DNA from: Chaetoderma sp. LZ-2023a | Lineage: Eukaryota; Mollusca; Caudofoveata; Chaetodermatida; Chaetodermatidae | Direction: 5' to 3' | DNA length: 64,000 bases | Assembly: GCA_034401795.1 (NCBI GenBank) | Contig: CM067374.1 | Coordinates: forward strand, 98,552,860-98,616,859 | Notes under the pieces: generated by a model | What the model was told of the DNA's origin: nothing | Seen by the model: only the letters and a program-made list of their open reading frames with translations | Databases searched by the model: none | Program-made: the position numbers and the translations under genes | Shown here: piece by piece, positions 21,031 through 32,608 of the stretch | Position numbering within the stretch: position 1 is the first letter of the stretch | Layout: every line of letters begins with the position of its first letter

Positions 21031-24000
21031 TAGCTCACCTGGCCTGAAAGAACCGCTAGGCCAATTTCAATTATATTTGGCAAGAAGCATCCTTAGGGCA
21101 TAGGGATCCAAGTTTGTTCAAATGAAGCCGATCAGCCAATTAGGCCGGTGGCCATCTTGGATTTTGGCCAATTTTTAGAAACGTCTTTAAAAATCTTCTC
21201 TGAAACCGCTTGAGGGATTGAAGGAAACCTCATGAAATATGATCTAGGGCAAGAGCTCAACCAAATTTGTACAAGGGAACTTAATTGGTCAAATAGTTCG
21301 GCAGCCATCTTGGTTGACCTAGTTTTAGCGAAAATAACTTCTCCAGAACCGCTGAAGGGATCAGGGCGAAATTTGGCAGATATGATTAGGGACTAAGGGC
21401 CAGTAAAGTTTGTTCAAGAGAAGTTGATCCATCAAAGAACATGGCCGCAGTGGGCCAATCAAAATATAGCATGTTTGGCGGCCATATTGGAGTTTTTTAT
21501 TTGATGGATTTGAGGCCGAAATTGGTTTTATATAGGTTTTTGGGTATTCTGATCTCAAATTTACAATTTTCAAAACTGTCGGCTAAACGGTTTGGCGGCC
21601 ATCTTGGATCATTTTCCCCCCAAAAGCTCCCATGCTAAGGCAATGGGAAATTTAAAATATCTTCTCGAGAAATACTGGGCCGATTTCAATTATATTTGAC
21701 ATGAAGCATCCTTAAGGCATAGAGATTCAAGTTTGTTCAAACGAACCCGATCGGCCAATTTGGCCGTAGACCATCTTGGATTTCGAACGATTTTTAGAAA
21801 TGTTTTTAAAAATCTTCTCCCAAACCATTTGAGGGATCGATTCAAAACTCACAAAATATGATTTAGGGTAGGCGCTGAATCAAGTTTGTTCAAGGGAACT
21901 TGATTGACCAAATGGTTCAGCGGCCATCTTGGATGACATAGTTTTCACAAAAACGACTTCTTCCCCAGAACCGCTGAAGCGATCAGGCCGAAATTTGTGA
22001 TATATAATTAGGAACTAAGGGCGATTAATGTTTGTTCAAGAGAAGTTGATTCATCAAAAAACATGGCCGCGGTGGACCAATCAAAATATAGTGTGTTTGG
22101 CAGCCATATTGGATTTTTTTATTTAATGGATTTTGAGGCCGAAATTTGTTTTATATAGTTTTTTGGGTATTCTTATCTCAAATTTGCAATTTTCGAAACT
22201 GTCGGATAAATGGTTTGCAGCCATCTTAGATCATTTTCCTGCTAAAAGTTCCCATACTAAAGCAATGGGAAATTTAAAATATCTTCTCGAGAACTGCTGG
22301 GCCGATTTGAATTATATTTGGCAGGAAGCATCCTTATGGTATAGAGATTTCATTTTGTTCAAACGAAGCCGATAGGCCAATTTGGCCAGTGGCCATCTTG
22401 GATTTCGGCCGATTTTTAGAAATGTCTTAAAATCTCGTTCTCCGAAACGGCTTGGGGAATCGATTCAAAACTTATGAAACCTCATCTAGGCAAAGAGGTA
22501 AGCCAAGCTTGTTTAAGACGACTTGATTGACTGAATGGTTCAGCAGCCATCTTGGATGACCTAGTTTTCCCGAAAACGACTTCTCCAGAACCGCTGAATG
22601 GATCAGGCCAAAATTTGGGAGATATGATTAGGGACTAAGGGCCATTAAAGTTTGTTCAAGGGCAGTTGCTCCGTCAAAAAACATGGCTGCCGTGGGCCAA
22701 TCAAAATGTAGCATGTTTGGCGGACATATTGGATTTTTTTTTTTTAAATTGGTTCTATATATGGTTTTCGGTATTCCGAGCTCAAATTTGCAATTTTCGA
22801 AACTGTCGGATAAACGCTTTGGTGACTATCTTGGAAAATGTTCTCGTCAAAAGCTCCCATGCTAAAGCAATGGGAAATTAAAAATATCTTCTTGAGAACT
22901 GACAGGCCGATTTCAATTATATTTGGCAGGAATCATCCTTAGGGCATAAGGATCCAAGTTTGTTCAAATGAACCCGATCGGCCAATTCGCCCAACGGCCA
23001 TTCTGGATTTCGGCCGATTTCAGGAAATGTCTTTAAAAATCTCCGAAACCACTTGGGGAATCTTAGGCCAAGAGGTAAGCCAAGTTTGTTCAAGAGGACT
23101 TGATTGACCAAATGGTTCGGCGACCATCTTGGATGACCTGGTTTTCATGAAAACGACTCCTCCAGAACCGCTGAAGGGATCGGGCCGAAATTTTGGCCAT
23201 TAAAATTTTTTCAAAGGAAGTTGAGCCATCAAAAAAACATGGGCGCCGTGGGGCAATCAAAATGTAGTGTGTTTGGCTGCCATATTGCACTTACAATATG
23301 TCCACAAACTCCTTTAAAAGACTGCTAAACCACCCACCAACAAATTTGACAAAAATTGATGGTGCGCCAGGTGAGCGACACAGGCCCCTTGGGCCTCTTG
23401 TTAGAAACACTTTAAAAAATCTCCGAAACCGCTGGAGGAATTGATTCAAAGCTCATAACACATCATCTAGTGCAACGGTAGACCCAAGTTTGTTCAAGGC
23501 AACCTGATTTGACGATTTGCCTGGTGGCCATCTTGGATGACCTAGTTTTCGCGAAAACAACTTCTCCCGAACCGCTGAAGGGATAGACCTGAAATTTGGT
23601 AAATATGCTTAGGGACCAAGGTCCATTCAAGTTTGTTCAAGGGAAGTTCGTACATTAAAAAACATGTCCGCCATCAACCAATAAAAATTTAGCGTTTGTT
23701 GGTCATATTGGCTTTTTTGTATTTGATGTATTTTGATGGCAAAAATTGCTTTATATATGCTTATCAGTGTGGCCAGTTCAAATATCCCACTTTTGAGACT
23801 GTCGGATAAACGCTTTTCCTGCCATCTTGGTTTGTTTTCCCGCCATAGTCTCCCATAGTAAAGCAATGGGCCCATAGTAGAGCAATGGGGAATTCTTTAA
23901 ACGACTTCTTCTCAAGAACCACTGGGCCGATTTCAATTATAATTGGGAGGAAGCATTCATAGGGCATAGAGATCTAAGTTTGTTCAAAACAAAGCAGATC

Positions 24001-25286
24001 GGTTAAAATCCAAGATGGCCACTGGCCAAAATGGCAGATTTTTAGACACTAAAAAATCTTCTCTGAAACCGCAAGAGGAATTGATTCAATACTCATAACA
24101 CATCATCTATGGCAATGTTTATTCAAAATATGCCATTTTCAAGACTGTCGGATAAATGGTTTGGCTACCATCTTGGTTTGTTTTCCCGCCATAGGCTTCC
24201 ATAGTAAAGCAATAGGCCCATAGTAAAGCAATGGGGAATTCTTTAAACGACTTCTCAAGAACCACTGGGCGGATTTCAATTATATTTGGCAGGAAACATC
24301 CATAGGGCATCGAGATCTAATTTTGTTCAAAACGAAGCGGATTGGTTAAAATCCAAGATGGCCACTGGCCAAAATGGCAGATTTTTAGAACCACTTTAAA
24401 AAATCTCCAAAACCGCTGGAGGAATTGATTCAAAACTCATAACACATCATCTATGGCAACGTTAGACCCAAGTTTATTCAAGACAACCTGATTGGCCTAT
24501 TTGCTTAGCGGCCATCTTGGATGACGTAGTTTTCGCGAAAACGACCTACCGAACCGCTGAAGGGATAGCGCTGAAATTTGGTAAATAGGTTTTTTGTATT
24601 TGATGTATTTTGATAGCGAAAATTGCTGTATATATGCTTATCAGGGTGGCGAGTTCAAATATGACACTTTCAAGACTGTTGAATAAACGGTTTGACTGCC
24701 ATCTTGGTTTGCTTTCCTGTTATAGGCTCCCATAGTAAAGCAATGGGCCCATAGTAAAGCAAACAACTTCTCAAGAACCAGTGGGCCGATTTCAATTATA
24801 TTTGGCAGAATGCAGCCGTAGGGCATAGAGGTCTAGGTTTGTTCAAACGAAGCTGATCGGCCAAAATCCAAGATGGCCACCGGCTAAACCAGCCAATTTT
24901 TAGAAATGTCTTTAAAAATCTCTGAAACAGCTTGGGGGATTCATTAACAACTCATGAAACATCATCTAATGTAGGAGGAGAACCAATTTGTTCAAGAGAA
25001 CCTGATTGGTCCATTGGCTTGGCGGCCATCTTGGATGACTTAGTTTTCGTGAAAACAACTTCCTATCCAGATCGTTGAACGGATTGGGCCGAAAATTGGG
25101 AGATATGATAAGGGACTACGGGCCGTTAAGTTTTGTTCAAAAGTAGATGATACATAAATAAACATGGCTCCTGTTTTCTTGTTGTAATTCTGCTCAACTC
25201 TGTAGGGTTCTACTTATTGTTGATGGCCTTTCTGGTTGAAATGCCTATGATGCAGGAGAGCGATACAGGCTCCTTGGGCTTCTTGT
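21031..25286 (+). mobile_element. Helentron-like block of 615-bp monomers nested in a 195-bp-type element
   Basis: Begins TAGCTCACCTGGCCTGAAAG, then about six to seven monomers. Landmarks repeat near 21065, 21690, 22310, 22915 (ATTTCAATTATATTTGGCA) and then in shorter form near 23930, 24270 and 24790. One 3' end lies at 23362-23402 (CCAGGTGAGCGACACAGGCC) and a second, worn, at 25255-25286. So two elements of the same family are fused or nested, with one 5' end missing. All minus-strand frames reading MPY(E/G)C(F/I)LPNIIEIGP are shadows of the monomer. Confidence 0.6.
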
Positions 25287-25722
25287 TTTGGTGGCCAACA
25301 TGAATTTTCCACAAAATATGTGAAATGTTTTAAAATGCTACTTCTCATTAACTACTTGGGCAATTTCAACCAGATTTAGCTGAAAGGATACTAGGCTGAT
25401 AGGTTTCAGTTCATGTATATAAAATTTTGATTGGTTAATATATCTGGTGGCCATCTTGGATTTTCTGGAAATTTCGGGAATTCATTTAAAAGCCTACTCG
25501 CCATTAACAACTTGGCCGATTTCAAGCTAACTTGGTTGGGGGGATCCATTCAGAACTTGTATACAGAATATTGATTGGTATATTTTTTCAGCGGTTTTCT
25601 TGAATATTCCACAAAATGGTGGGAAATAGTTTAAAACGCTACTCCTCATTAACCGCTTCGATTTTCTGAAAATATTTGCAAATTATTTAAAAGCCTACTC
25701 ATTAACCACTTGTTGTTATCGA
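25287..25722 (+). mobile_element. Helentron-like element, 195-bp type, right part of the interrupted copy
   Basis: Continues from 21030: TTGGTGGCCAACATGAATTT follows the expected order GACCAATTTTT-GGTGGCCATC. About two units, then a break in CCACTTGTTGTTATCGAGCC, where a MITE family 2 half begins. No 3' hairpin. Confidence 0.6.
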
Positions 25723-25935
25723 GCCAGGCATTCCAGTGGTAAATTTTCGAAAATACTCTTCTCTTGGCCTGCAAATGGGCATGCCTCAAGACCTCTTTAG
25801 AGGCTGGTTTGGCCGGCCTGACCATTAAAGGGTTAAAACTGATGGACATTTTGGGTGATGGAGCCAGTCATTTCAGCATACAATTTTCCAAGACAGACTT
25901 CTCAACCTATATTTAGGCAGGCATTGCCATTAAAG
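25723..25935. mobile_element. Palindromic MITE family 2 fragments
   Basis: GAGCCAGGCATTCCAGTGGT to TTAAAGGGTTAA, then a second worn half with GGAGCCAGTCATTTCAGCAT. Only one arm of each remains. Confidence 0.5.
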
Positions 25936-26084
25936 GGTTTGATTGATAATGTCAGTTTATAGCTTCTATGAAAGCTGTCTTGATTTAATTTTTAAACAGT
26001 TAGAAAACACTTAAGCCATGTCCTTCCGTATGTCGGCTCAATCAGATATGCCGTATGGTTGGTTCACACATTTGGTGTAAAAGA

Positions 26085-26545
26085 TGTTAAATATTTTGAT
26101 GCTAATTTAACTGGAACCTGATGCTACATCATGCAGCAGCAGTAGCTCCCAGTGAAATTATTTTCAAAATATTCAGAAGAATAGATGTATCTGTGCCTAC
26201 ATGCGATCAAAGACTAACACTTAACCTCTGATGTTCGAATTGAAATATCTCGATTTCAAGACAACTGCAATACAGTTGGGCTGTTGAATATTTTGAAAGC
26301 AATTTGACTGGAACATGTTGCTGTCAAAGTAGTTTCAAAATATTCAGCAGAATAATCCTTACATCAAAAAGAATTTGTTTCTCTCCTATAGAGATTAAGG
26401 AGTACAGGTTTCCAAAACAAAAATATGTTAGTTAGTATACTTTTAAACGCGATGTAAGAAATGTTCTGTTGAATACCGGTATTTTACGTAATTTGTTTGC
26501 AAGCCATTCCAATCAAATTAAATTCAAAATATTCAACAGTACACT
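26085..26545. repeat. Three small hairpins related to MITE family 1
   Basis: Worn hairpins at about 26088-26180, 26278-26352 and 26460-26540, each with TTGAATATTTTGA(A) arms. Central GCTGCTGT-type sequence is changed in each. Confidence 0.5.
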
Positions 26546-26599
26546 CTTTTTGGAAATGTGTAAAGTTATTTCTGAGACCTCTACACTGTATCTATTGTA

Positions 26600-26832
26600 A
26601 CATTAACCCTTTAATTAAGCCTTGAATTTTTCAAGAAAATTTAAATTTTCTCATAGAAAATGTCCATTTGCAGACCAAGAGAAGAATATTTTTGAAAATT
26701 TACCACTGGAATAACTGGCTCGGTTATCGAGCCAGTCATTATTGTGGTAAATTTTCAAAAATAGTCTTCTTGGTCTGCAAAAGACCACTGCAAAAGCCGT
26801 TTTTGGCTGATGTGAGTGTTAAAGGGGTAATG
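26600..26832. mobile_element. Palindromic MITE family 2, near-complete
   Basis: AACCCTTTAATTAAGCC to GTTAAAGGGGTAATG; arms AAGAGAAGAATATTTTTGAA and ATTTTCAAAAATAGTCTTCT pair around GGCTCGGTTATCGAGCC. The open frame 26668-26898 reads across the hairpin. Confidence 0.65.
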
Positions 26833-26908
26833 TTATGTTCACTAGTATGTTATTGTGATAGAAATGGTTGTCATATTCTATTGGTAAAATATATATAATT
26901 ACAGCAGC

Positions 26909-27062
26909 CCTTACCACTCTGATGTCAATATTTCATCTTTTACTGTGGAAATATTGAAGAAATGGGTATACATTTTTTTTAACAATTTCGCTGGCCCATG
27001 TTGCTGTCTATAACAGCAACATCTTCCACCAGATTTGTTAAAAAATTAGCGCTAGTTCTTTT
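26909..27062. mobile_element. Palindromic MITE family 3, right end lost
   Basis: CCTTACCACTCTGATGTCAA, then the GCTGGCCCATGTTGCTGTC / AACAGCAACATCTTCCACC hairpin. Confidence 0.6.
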
Positions 27063-27210
27063 AAAGGATTTCTGCCAACAAGCTGCTATCCTGTGTTTTA
27101 GTGACTCCTTATATTTATTTAAACTATTTATAAAGAAAAAATATATCATCATTGATAGAAATGTTTGTAATATTAGATATTTCTTGGTTATTTTGTGATA
27201 CGCCATACCG

Positions 27211-27671
27211 TTTCAAATATGCATATTTTCTCGTTAATTCTCGTTGATTTCCGGCAGTGACGTCATGGTAGAGAGGCAGATTTCGTACGTAAAATGGTCG
27301 GTGTTGTTTCTGAATTTATAAATAACTATTTCCTTAATAAGTTTTGTTGAAATACGAAGGGTTAGTGGCATACTCTGCCGTATATGGATGCTTAAACAGA
27401 TTTAAAGGTTCAGGCATTTGCTTATTTTGTTTTCTAACGGATGAATCGGTACGTAAAGTGTGGATTACAGCGTATTAGGGGGAGTAATTTCTGTTGTTTA
27501 CAAATAGAAAACTCGAAACTTAGTCCGAACATGGCCTGAGAAGTCGCTACATGTTTGTCTTACTATGATTACTGAAATATAGATATGCTGGAGCCATACG
27601 CAGGTTTAAGACAAGATGTTATCCAGACGATTTTCGTGGCTAAAACGGACAACAAACCTGTGCCATTTAAA
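27211..27671. other. Non-repetitive block with a CRE palindrome
   Basis: No repeat family covers this stretch, and its CpG content is higher than the flanks. TGACGTCA is at 27258-27265. No coding frame with a domain. It could be an unrecognised promoter or 5' exon; nothing shows a transcript. Confidence 0.3.
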
Positions 27672-29123
27672 ACAAGAGAACCAAGGGCCTGTGGTTCATT
27701 AGCATTTGAACCATTTGAATTTAAATAGATATGATGGATAATTTTCAGAAAATCCAAGATGGCCACCCAAAAAATTTACCAATCAAAATTCTGAATAGAA
27801 ATTCTAGTCTACCTTGATAGGGTCACTCTAGCCAAATTTGTTTGAAATATGTCACGCAACTAAGGAGCAGTGTTTTGAAAATTTCTGGTAAATCTTTAAT
27901 AAAGATTTTCACGCAAAATATTCATGAATCAAAATTCTGAATATGAGTACTAGAGCCTATCATAATAGAATCCTCTCAGTCCAATTTGGTTGAAATCTGT
28001 CAAAATGGTAAGAAGAAGTAGAGATTTGACAATTTCCTGTAAATTTTTAATAAAATCTAGGATTTTCACACAAAATATTTATGCAACAAATTTCTGAGTG
28101 GATGTACTAGAGCCTATGACCATAGGATTCTTTCAGCCCAATTTGGTTCAAATTGGTCAAAATGGTAAGGAGAAGAAGCACTACAAACCATCAAATGCTT
28201 TCGGATAGCACTGCAGTGGATCCCCTCACACTGTGGAGTCCAAGGAAATGAGGAAGCAGACAAGATGGCAAAGGTGGGTGCAGAAGAGAATCAGACAGAA
28301 AACATGGTTACCCATACAGAGATGAAGACTATCATCAAGTCACTCTATAGAACACCTCAATCAGAAGATGCCTACCATCATCTCTCGAGGCCAGAGCAAG
28401 TGACCATTTTTCGTCTCAGAACTGGACACAACAGACTAAACCAACACATGTACAGGCGGTTCCACCTTACGACATCGCCCGCTTGTCCTTGTGGAGAAGC
28501 AGAACAGACCACAGAGCACATACTTCAATGCAGTACGTATGAGCTGCTGAGAGAAGAGATCTGGCCTTTGTCAACCTCTTTTCTTGAAAAGCTGTATGGG
28601 CCTGTGGAAGAACTGCAGAAAACCACAGATTTCATCTTGAGAACGGCTCTCCAAGTGTCTTCTTCTTCTTGTCATTCGCTGATCATACCGCCAGTCCAGT
28701 AAGTGACTATCGACATGATCATAAGCGTGATACCAGCGATCGAAAAGAAGAAGAAGTAAGAAGAAACAATTTGACAATTTCCGGTAAATTTTTAATAAAA
28801 TCTAAATTTTTCACCCAAAATATTTACGAATCATAATTCTGAATGCAAGTTCTATAACCTATGACCATAGGATCCTTTCAGCCAAATTTGATTGAAATCG
28901 GTCAAACGGGTAAGGAGAAGAAGCAATTTAACAATTTCCGGTAAATTTTTTATAAAATCTAAGATGGAAGTTCCGGATCCGAGCACAATAGCATCCTTTG
29001 ACCAAAATTTAGTTAAGATTTGGCTATTGGTTACGGTGCAGGAGCGTTTTAAAGCAAAAGTTGACGGACAATGGATGGTCGCCACGGCATAAGCTCACTT
29101 GGTCTTTCAGGCCAGGTGAGCTA
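27672..29123 (-). mobile_element. Helentron-like element, 195-bp type, carrying a LINE insertion
   Basis: Read on the minus strand it starts TAGCTCACCTGGCCTGAAAG (29123) and GTGAGCTTATGCCGTGGC, and ends ACAGGCCCTTGGTTCTCTTG (27672). About five units with CAATTTCCGGTAAATTTTT. It is interrupted at 28179-28756. Both ends are present, so the family boundaries agree with the plus-strand copies. Confidence 0.65.
28181..28702 (+). CDS. LINE C-terminal fragment: RNase H end plus zinc knuckle
   Basis: 3' piece of a non-LTR retrotransposon polyprotein, open for about 173 codons. The first part is the end of an RNase H domain (WIPSHCGVQGNEEADKMAK, with the conserved H and D of the HCGVxGNExAD box). Further on are FRLRTGHNRLN and a C-X-C-G-X8-H-X4-C knuckle (CPCGEAEQTTEHILQC). 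Such tails occur in I/Jockey-type LINEs. The element spans 28179-28756 with an AAGAAG-rich tail. Imperfect target duplications (TAAGGAGAAGAAG at 28166-28178, TAAGAAGAAAC from 28757) place it as an insertion in the Helentron-like element. It is 5'-truncated: no endonuclease or reverse transcriptase, so not functional. Confidence 0.75.
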   Translation, partial: LQTIKCFRIALQWIPSHCGVQGNEEADKMAKVGAEENQTENMVTHTEMKTIIKSLYRTPQSEDAYHHLSRPEQVTIFRLRTGHNRLNQHMYRRFHLTTSPACPCGEAEQTTEHILQCSTYELLREEIWPLSTSFLEKLYGPVEELQKTTDFILRTALQVSSSSCHSLIIPPVQ

Positions 29124-29317
29124 ATAAATGATCATTATCATCGACGAGACACAAGACATTGGCTTGTTATTGCCTCGGTGGATTGTGTCATCTTGTTTCT
29201 TTATATTTGTTATCATGCTGCATCACGGATAATAAAACTACAATCTACATTAACACGTGGGCCTACATACCAGATATAAGAATTTTTCTGATGCATAATA
29301 TCTAAAATTATATTCTG

Positions 29318-29410
29318 TTGAAAAAGTTGAAAATAATTTGACTGGAAGCCATTGCTGCCTTACACAGCAATGACTTCCAGTCAAACTATTTTCGAAATAT
29401 TCAACAGGTT
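29318..29410. repeat. Hairpin related to MITE family 1
   Basis: AATTTGACTGGAAGCCATTG ... CAATGACTTCCAGTCAAACT with arms of about 35 bp in all, loop about CCTTACAC. Confidence 0.6.
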
Positions 29411-29579
29411 GCCTGCATGATTAACCTAAGATTGCGATACATGTAGCGATGTTGGTGAAGCAATAATCTACTCCAGTCCGGGCCAAGATGGGCCTCTGAA
29501 GTGGCCCATAGGAATAGATTACCTGGGTTGAAAATTAGGTAACCTATGTTTTAGGCTACCCAAATTTGTCTAATTTTAG

Positions 29580-29815
29580 GGTCTGCATCATCATTGTTGC
29601 TGTCATCATGGTCAGCATAAATTTGTAACCATCATAATCACCATCATTATTGCTATCATTGTCTGCCATCTTTGCTAGTGCCAGCATTATCAATGTTACT
29701 GCAATCATGGTCACCATAAAATTATCACGGTCATCATGATCGCCATGATTGTCACCATCACCATTGTTAGTGCCACCATTATCACCATCATTGCGGATGA
29801 CTCTGATCTGTCACT
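29580..29815. repeat. Degenerate ATC/TCACCAT-type repeat
   Basis: Imperfect runs of CATCAT, GTCACCAT and TGTCATC without fixed period. Not coding. Confidence 0.7.
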
Positions 29816-29969
29816 CAAGTATATGGTGTCATAATCAATTACATCAGACATCACATGTAGGTTGATGTCACATCCATAATTGAGAGAAATTCTCCGCCAT
29901 TAAGCTGGAATAGTCTGTCAAGTGTACAAATTGTATCTTTGATGGATGTACTACTCAATAATCACTGAC

Positions 29970-30120
29970 GATTCGATTGAAAATTTTGAAACTAATTTGA
30001 CTATGGCAGCAACAGCACTGTCAAATTAGTTTCTAAATATTCAACAGGTTACCTTGATAATGGTATTCTGGGAATTCAGGGTTCGATCGATTGCAACACG
30101 AGCTAAAAATGGACAGGTCA
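29970..30120 (-). mobile_element. MITE family 1 fragment
   Basis: Arms TGAAACTAATTTGACT / TCAAATTAGTTTCTAAAT with a shortened loop, then GATCGATTGCAACACGAGC and CTAAAAATGGACAGG. Confidence 0.55.
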
Positions 30121-30129
30121 TAGCTAGAA

Positions 30130-30422
30130 ATGTATCCCTCTATTATTGGTACTCCCACCATTATCTCCATCAGAATTCTTACTGCCATCATTTTTACTGT
30201 CATCATTATCAGTCACAATCAACATTGTAAGCGCCATAATTGTTACTCTCATCATGTCACTGTTGTCATTGGTACTGTCATCACCATCATTGTCAGTCAT
30301 CATCCTAGTAAAATATGGTCATCACAATCATTGTCACTGCCATTGTTCTTATCATCATCATTGCCACCCACTTGACAGAACTTTACTCTCATCTTCTTCA
30401 CCTTCGTTGTCACCATCATTAT
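30130..30422. repeat. Degenerate ATC-type repeat, second block
   Basis: CATCATTTTTACTGTCATCA and similar. Frames across it (SLSPSLL, HHPS) are low-complexity artefacts. Confidence 0.7.
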
Positions 30423-32608
30423 TAGCTCACCTGGCCTGAAAGGCCAAGTGAGCTTATGTCGTGGCGACCGTCCGTCATGTGTCCGGCCGTCATCCATCCG
30501 TCCGTCAACTTTTCCTTTAAAACAACTTCTTCCTCACGAACCACTCGGCCGATTTCAATTATATTTGGCAGGAAGCAGCACTAGGGCATAGAGATTCAAG
30601 TTTGTTCAAATGAAGCCGATCGGCCAAAATCCAAGATGGCCACTGGCCAAAATAGCCGATTTTTAGAAACCCTTTAAAAAATCTTCTCCGAAACCGATAG
30701 AGGAATTGATCCAAAACTCATCGATGATCTATTCACCGGTAGACCCAAGTTTGTTCAAGGCAACCTGATTGGCCTATTTGCCTGGCGGCCATCTTGGATG
30801 ACCTAGTTTTCGCGAAAATGATTTCTCCCGAACCGCTGAAGGGATAGCGCTGAAATTTGGTAAATATGCTTAGGGACCAAGGTCCATTCAAGTTTGTTCA
30901 AGGGAAGTTTGTACGTTAAAAAACATGGCCGCCATCAACCAATCAAAATTTAGCGTTTGTTGGTCATATTGGCTTTTTTGTATTTAATGTATTTTGATGG
31001 CGAAAATTGCTTTATATATGCTTATCAGTGTGGCGAGTTCAAATATGCCACTTTCGAGACTATCGGATAAACAGTTTGGCTGCCGTCTTGGTTTGTTTTC
31101 CCGCCATAGGCTCCCATAGTAAAGCAATGGCCCATAGTTAAGCAATGGGGAATTCTTTAAACGGCTTCTTCTCAAGAACCACTTGGCCAATTTCAATTAT
31201 ATTTTGGAGGAAGCATTCATATGGCGTAGAGATCTAAGTTTGTTCAAAAGAAGCGGATTGGTCAAAATCCAAGATGGCCGTCGGGCAAAATGGCCGATTT
31301 TTAGAAACACTAAAAAATCTTCTCCGAAACCGCTGGAGGAATTGATTCAAACCTCATAAGACATCATCTGTGGCAGCGGTAGACCCAAGTTTGTTCAAGC
31401 CAACCTGATTGGCCGATTTGCTTGGTGGCCATCTTGGATGACCTAGTTTTCGCGAAAACGACTTCTCCCGAACCGCTGAAGGGATAGAGCTGATATTTTG
31501 TAAATATGCTTAGGGACCAAGCGCCTTTCAAGTTTGTTCATTAAAAAACATGGCCGCCATCAACCAATCAAAATTCAGCGTTTCTAGGTCATATTGGCTT
31601 TTTTGTATTTGATGTATTTTGATGACGAAAATTGCTTTATATATGCTTATCAGTGTGGCGAGTTCAAATATGCCACTTTCGAGACTGTCGCATTCATAGA
31701 GCATAGAGATCTAAGTTTGTTCAAATGAACCTGATCGGCCAATTTGTCTGGCGACCATCTTGGATTTAGGCCGATTTTAGGAAACGTCTTTAAAAATCTC
31801 CGAAACGGCTTGGGGGATTGATGCAAACCTCATGAAATATGATTTATGGCAAGGGAACTTGATTGGTCTAATGGTTCGGCGGCCATCTTGGTTGATCTAG
31901 TTGTAGTGAAAATGACTTATTCTCCAGAAGCGCTGAAGGGATCGGGCCGAAATTTGGCAGATATGCTTAGGGCCTAAGGGCCATTAAAGTTTGTTCAAGA
32001 GAAGTTGATCCGTCAAAAAACATGGCCGCTGTGGGCCAATCAAAATATAGCATGTTTGGTGACCATATTTTATTGTATTTTTTTATTTGATGGATTTTGA
32101 GGTCGAAATTGTTTTTATGTGTTTTTGGGTATTCTGATCTCAAATTTGTAATTTTCAAAACTGTCGGATAAATGGTTTGCTGGCCATCTTGTTGATAAAG
32201 AGCATTCTAGTGTTACATATGCAATGGCGACCGTCCGTCGTCTGGCATCCGTCAACTTTTCCTCTTCTCAAGAACCACTAGGCTGATTTTAATTATATTT
32301 GGCAGGAAGCATCCTTAGGGTATAGGGATTCTAGTTTGTGCAAACGGGGCCGGTCGGCCAAAATCCAAGATAGCCGTCTGCCAAATCGGCCGATTTTGAG
32401 AAATGTCTTTGAAAATCTTCTCCAAAACCGGTCAGGGGATCGATTCAAAATTCATGGAATATCATCTAGGCGTGTAGCTGAACCAAGTTTGTTCAAGGGA
32501 ACTTGATACTCCATATGGTCCGGTGGCCATCTTGGATGACCTACTTTTCGCGAAAACGACTTCTCAAGAACCACTGAATGGATCGGGCCCAAATTTGGGA
32601 AATATTAT
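30423..32608 (+). mobile_element. Helentron-like element, 615-bp type, cut by the next copy
   Basis: 5' end TAGCTCACCTGGCCTGAAAG with intact hairpin partner GGCCAAGTGAGCT, then CCGTC stretch and about three monomers, some rearranged (an internal new start-like segment near 32220-32250, CCGTCCGTCGTCTGGCATCC). Ends in GGGAAATATTA where the next element begins; its 3' end is absent. Confidence 0.6.

Noticed and set aside
21031-25286. CRISPR-like or gene-encoding tandem array
   Set aside because: Repeat units are 600 bp long, diverged, without short direct repeats and unique spacers; the genome is eukaryotic.
29580-30422. Low-complexity coding sequence (Ser/His-rich ORFs)
   Set aside because: All frames follow from a degenerate ATC repeat.
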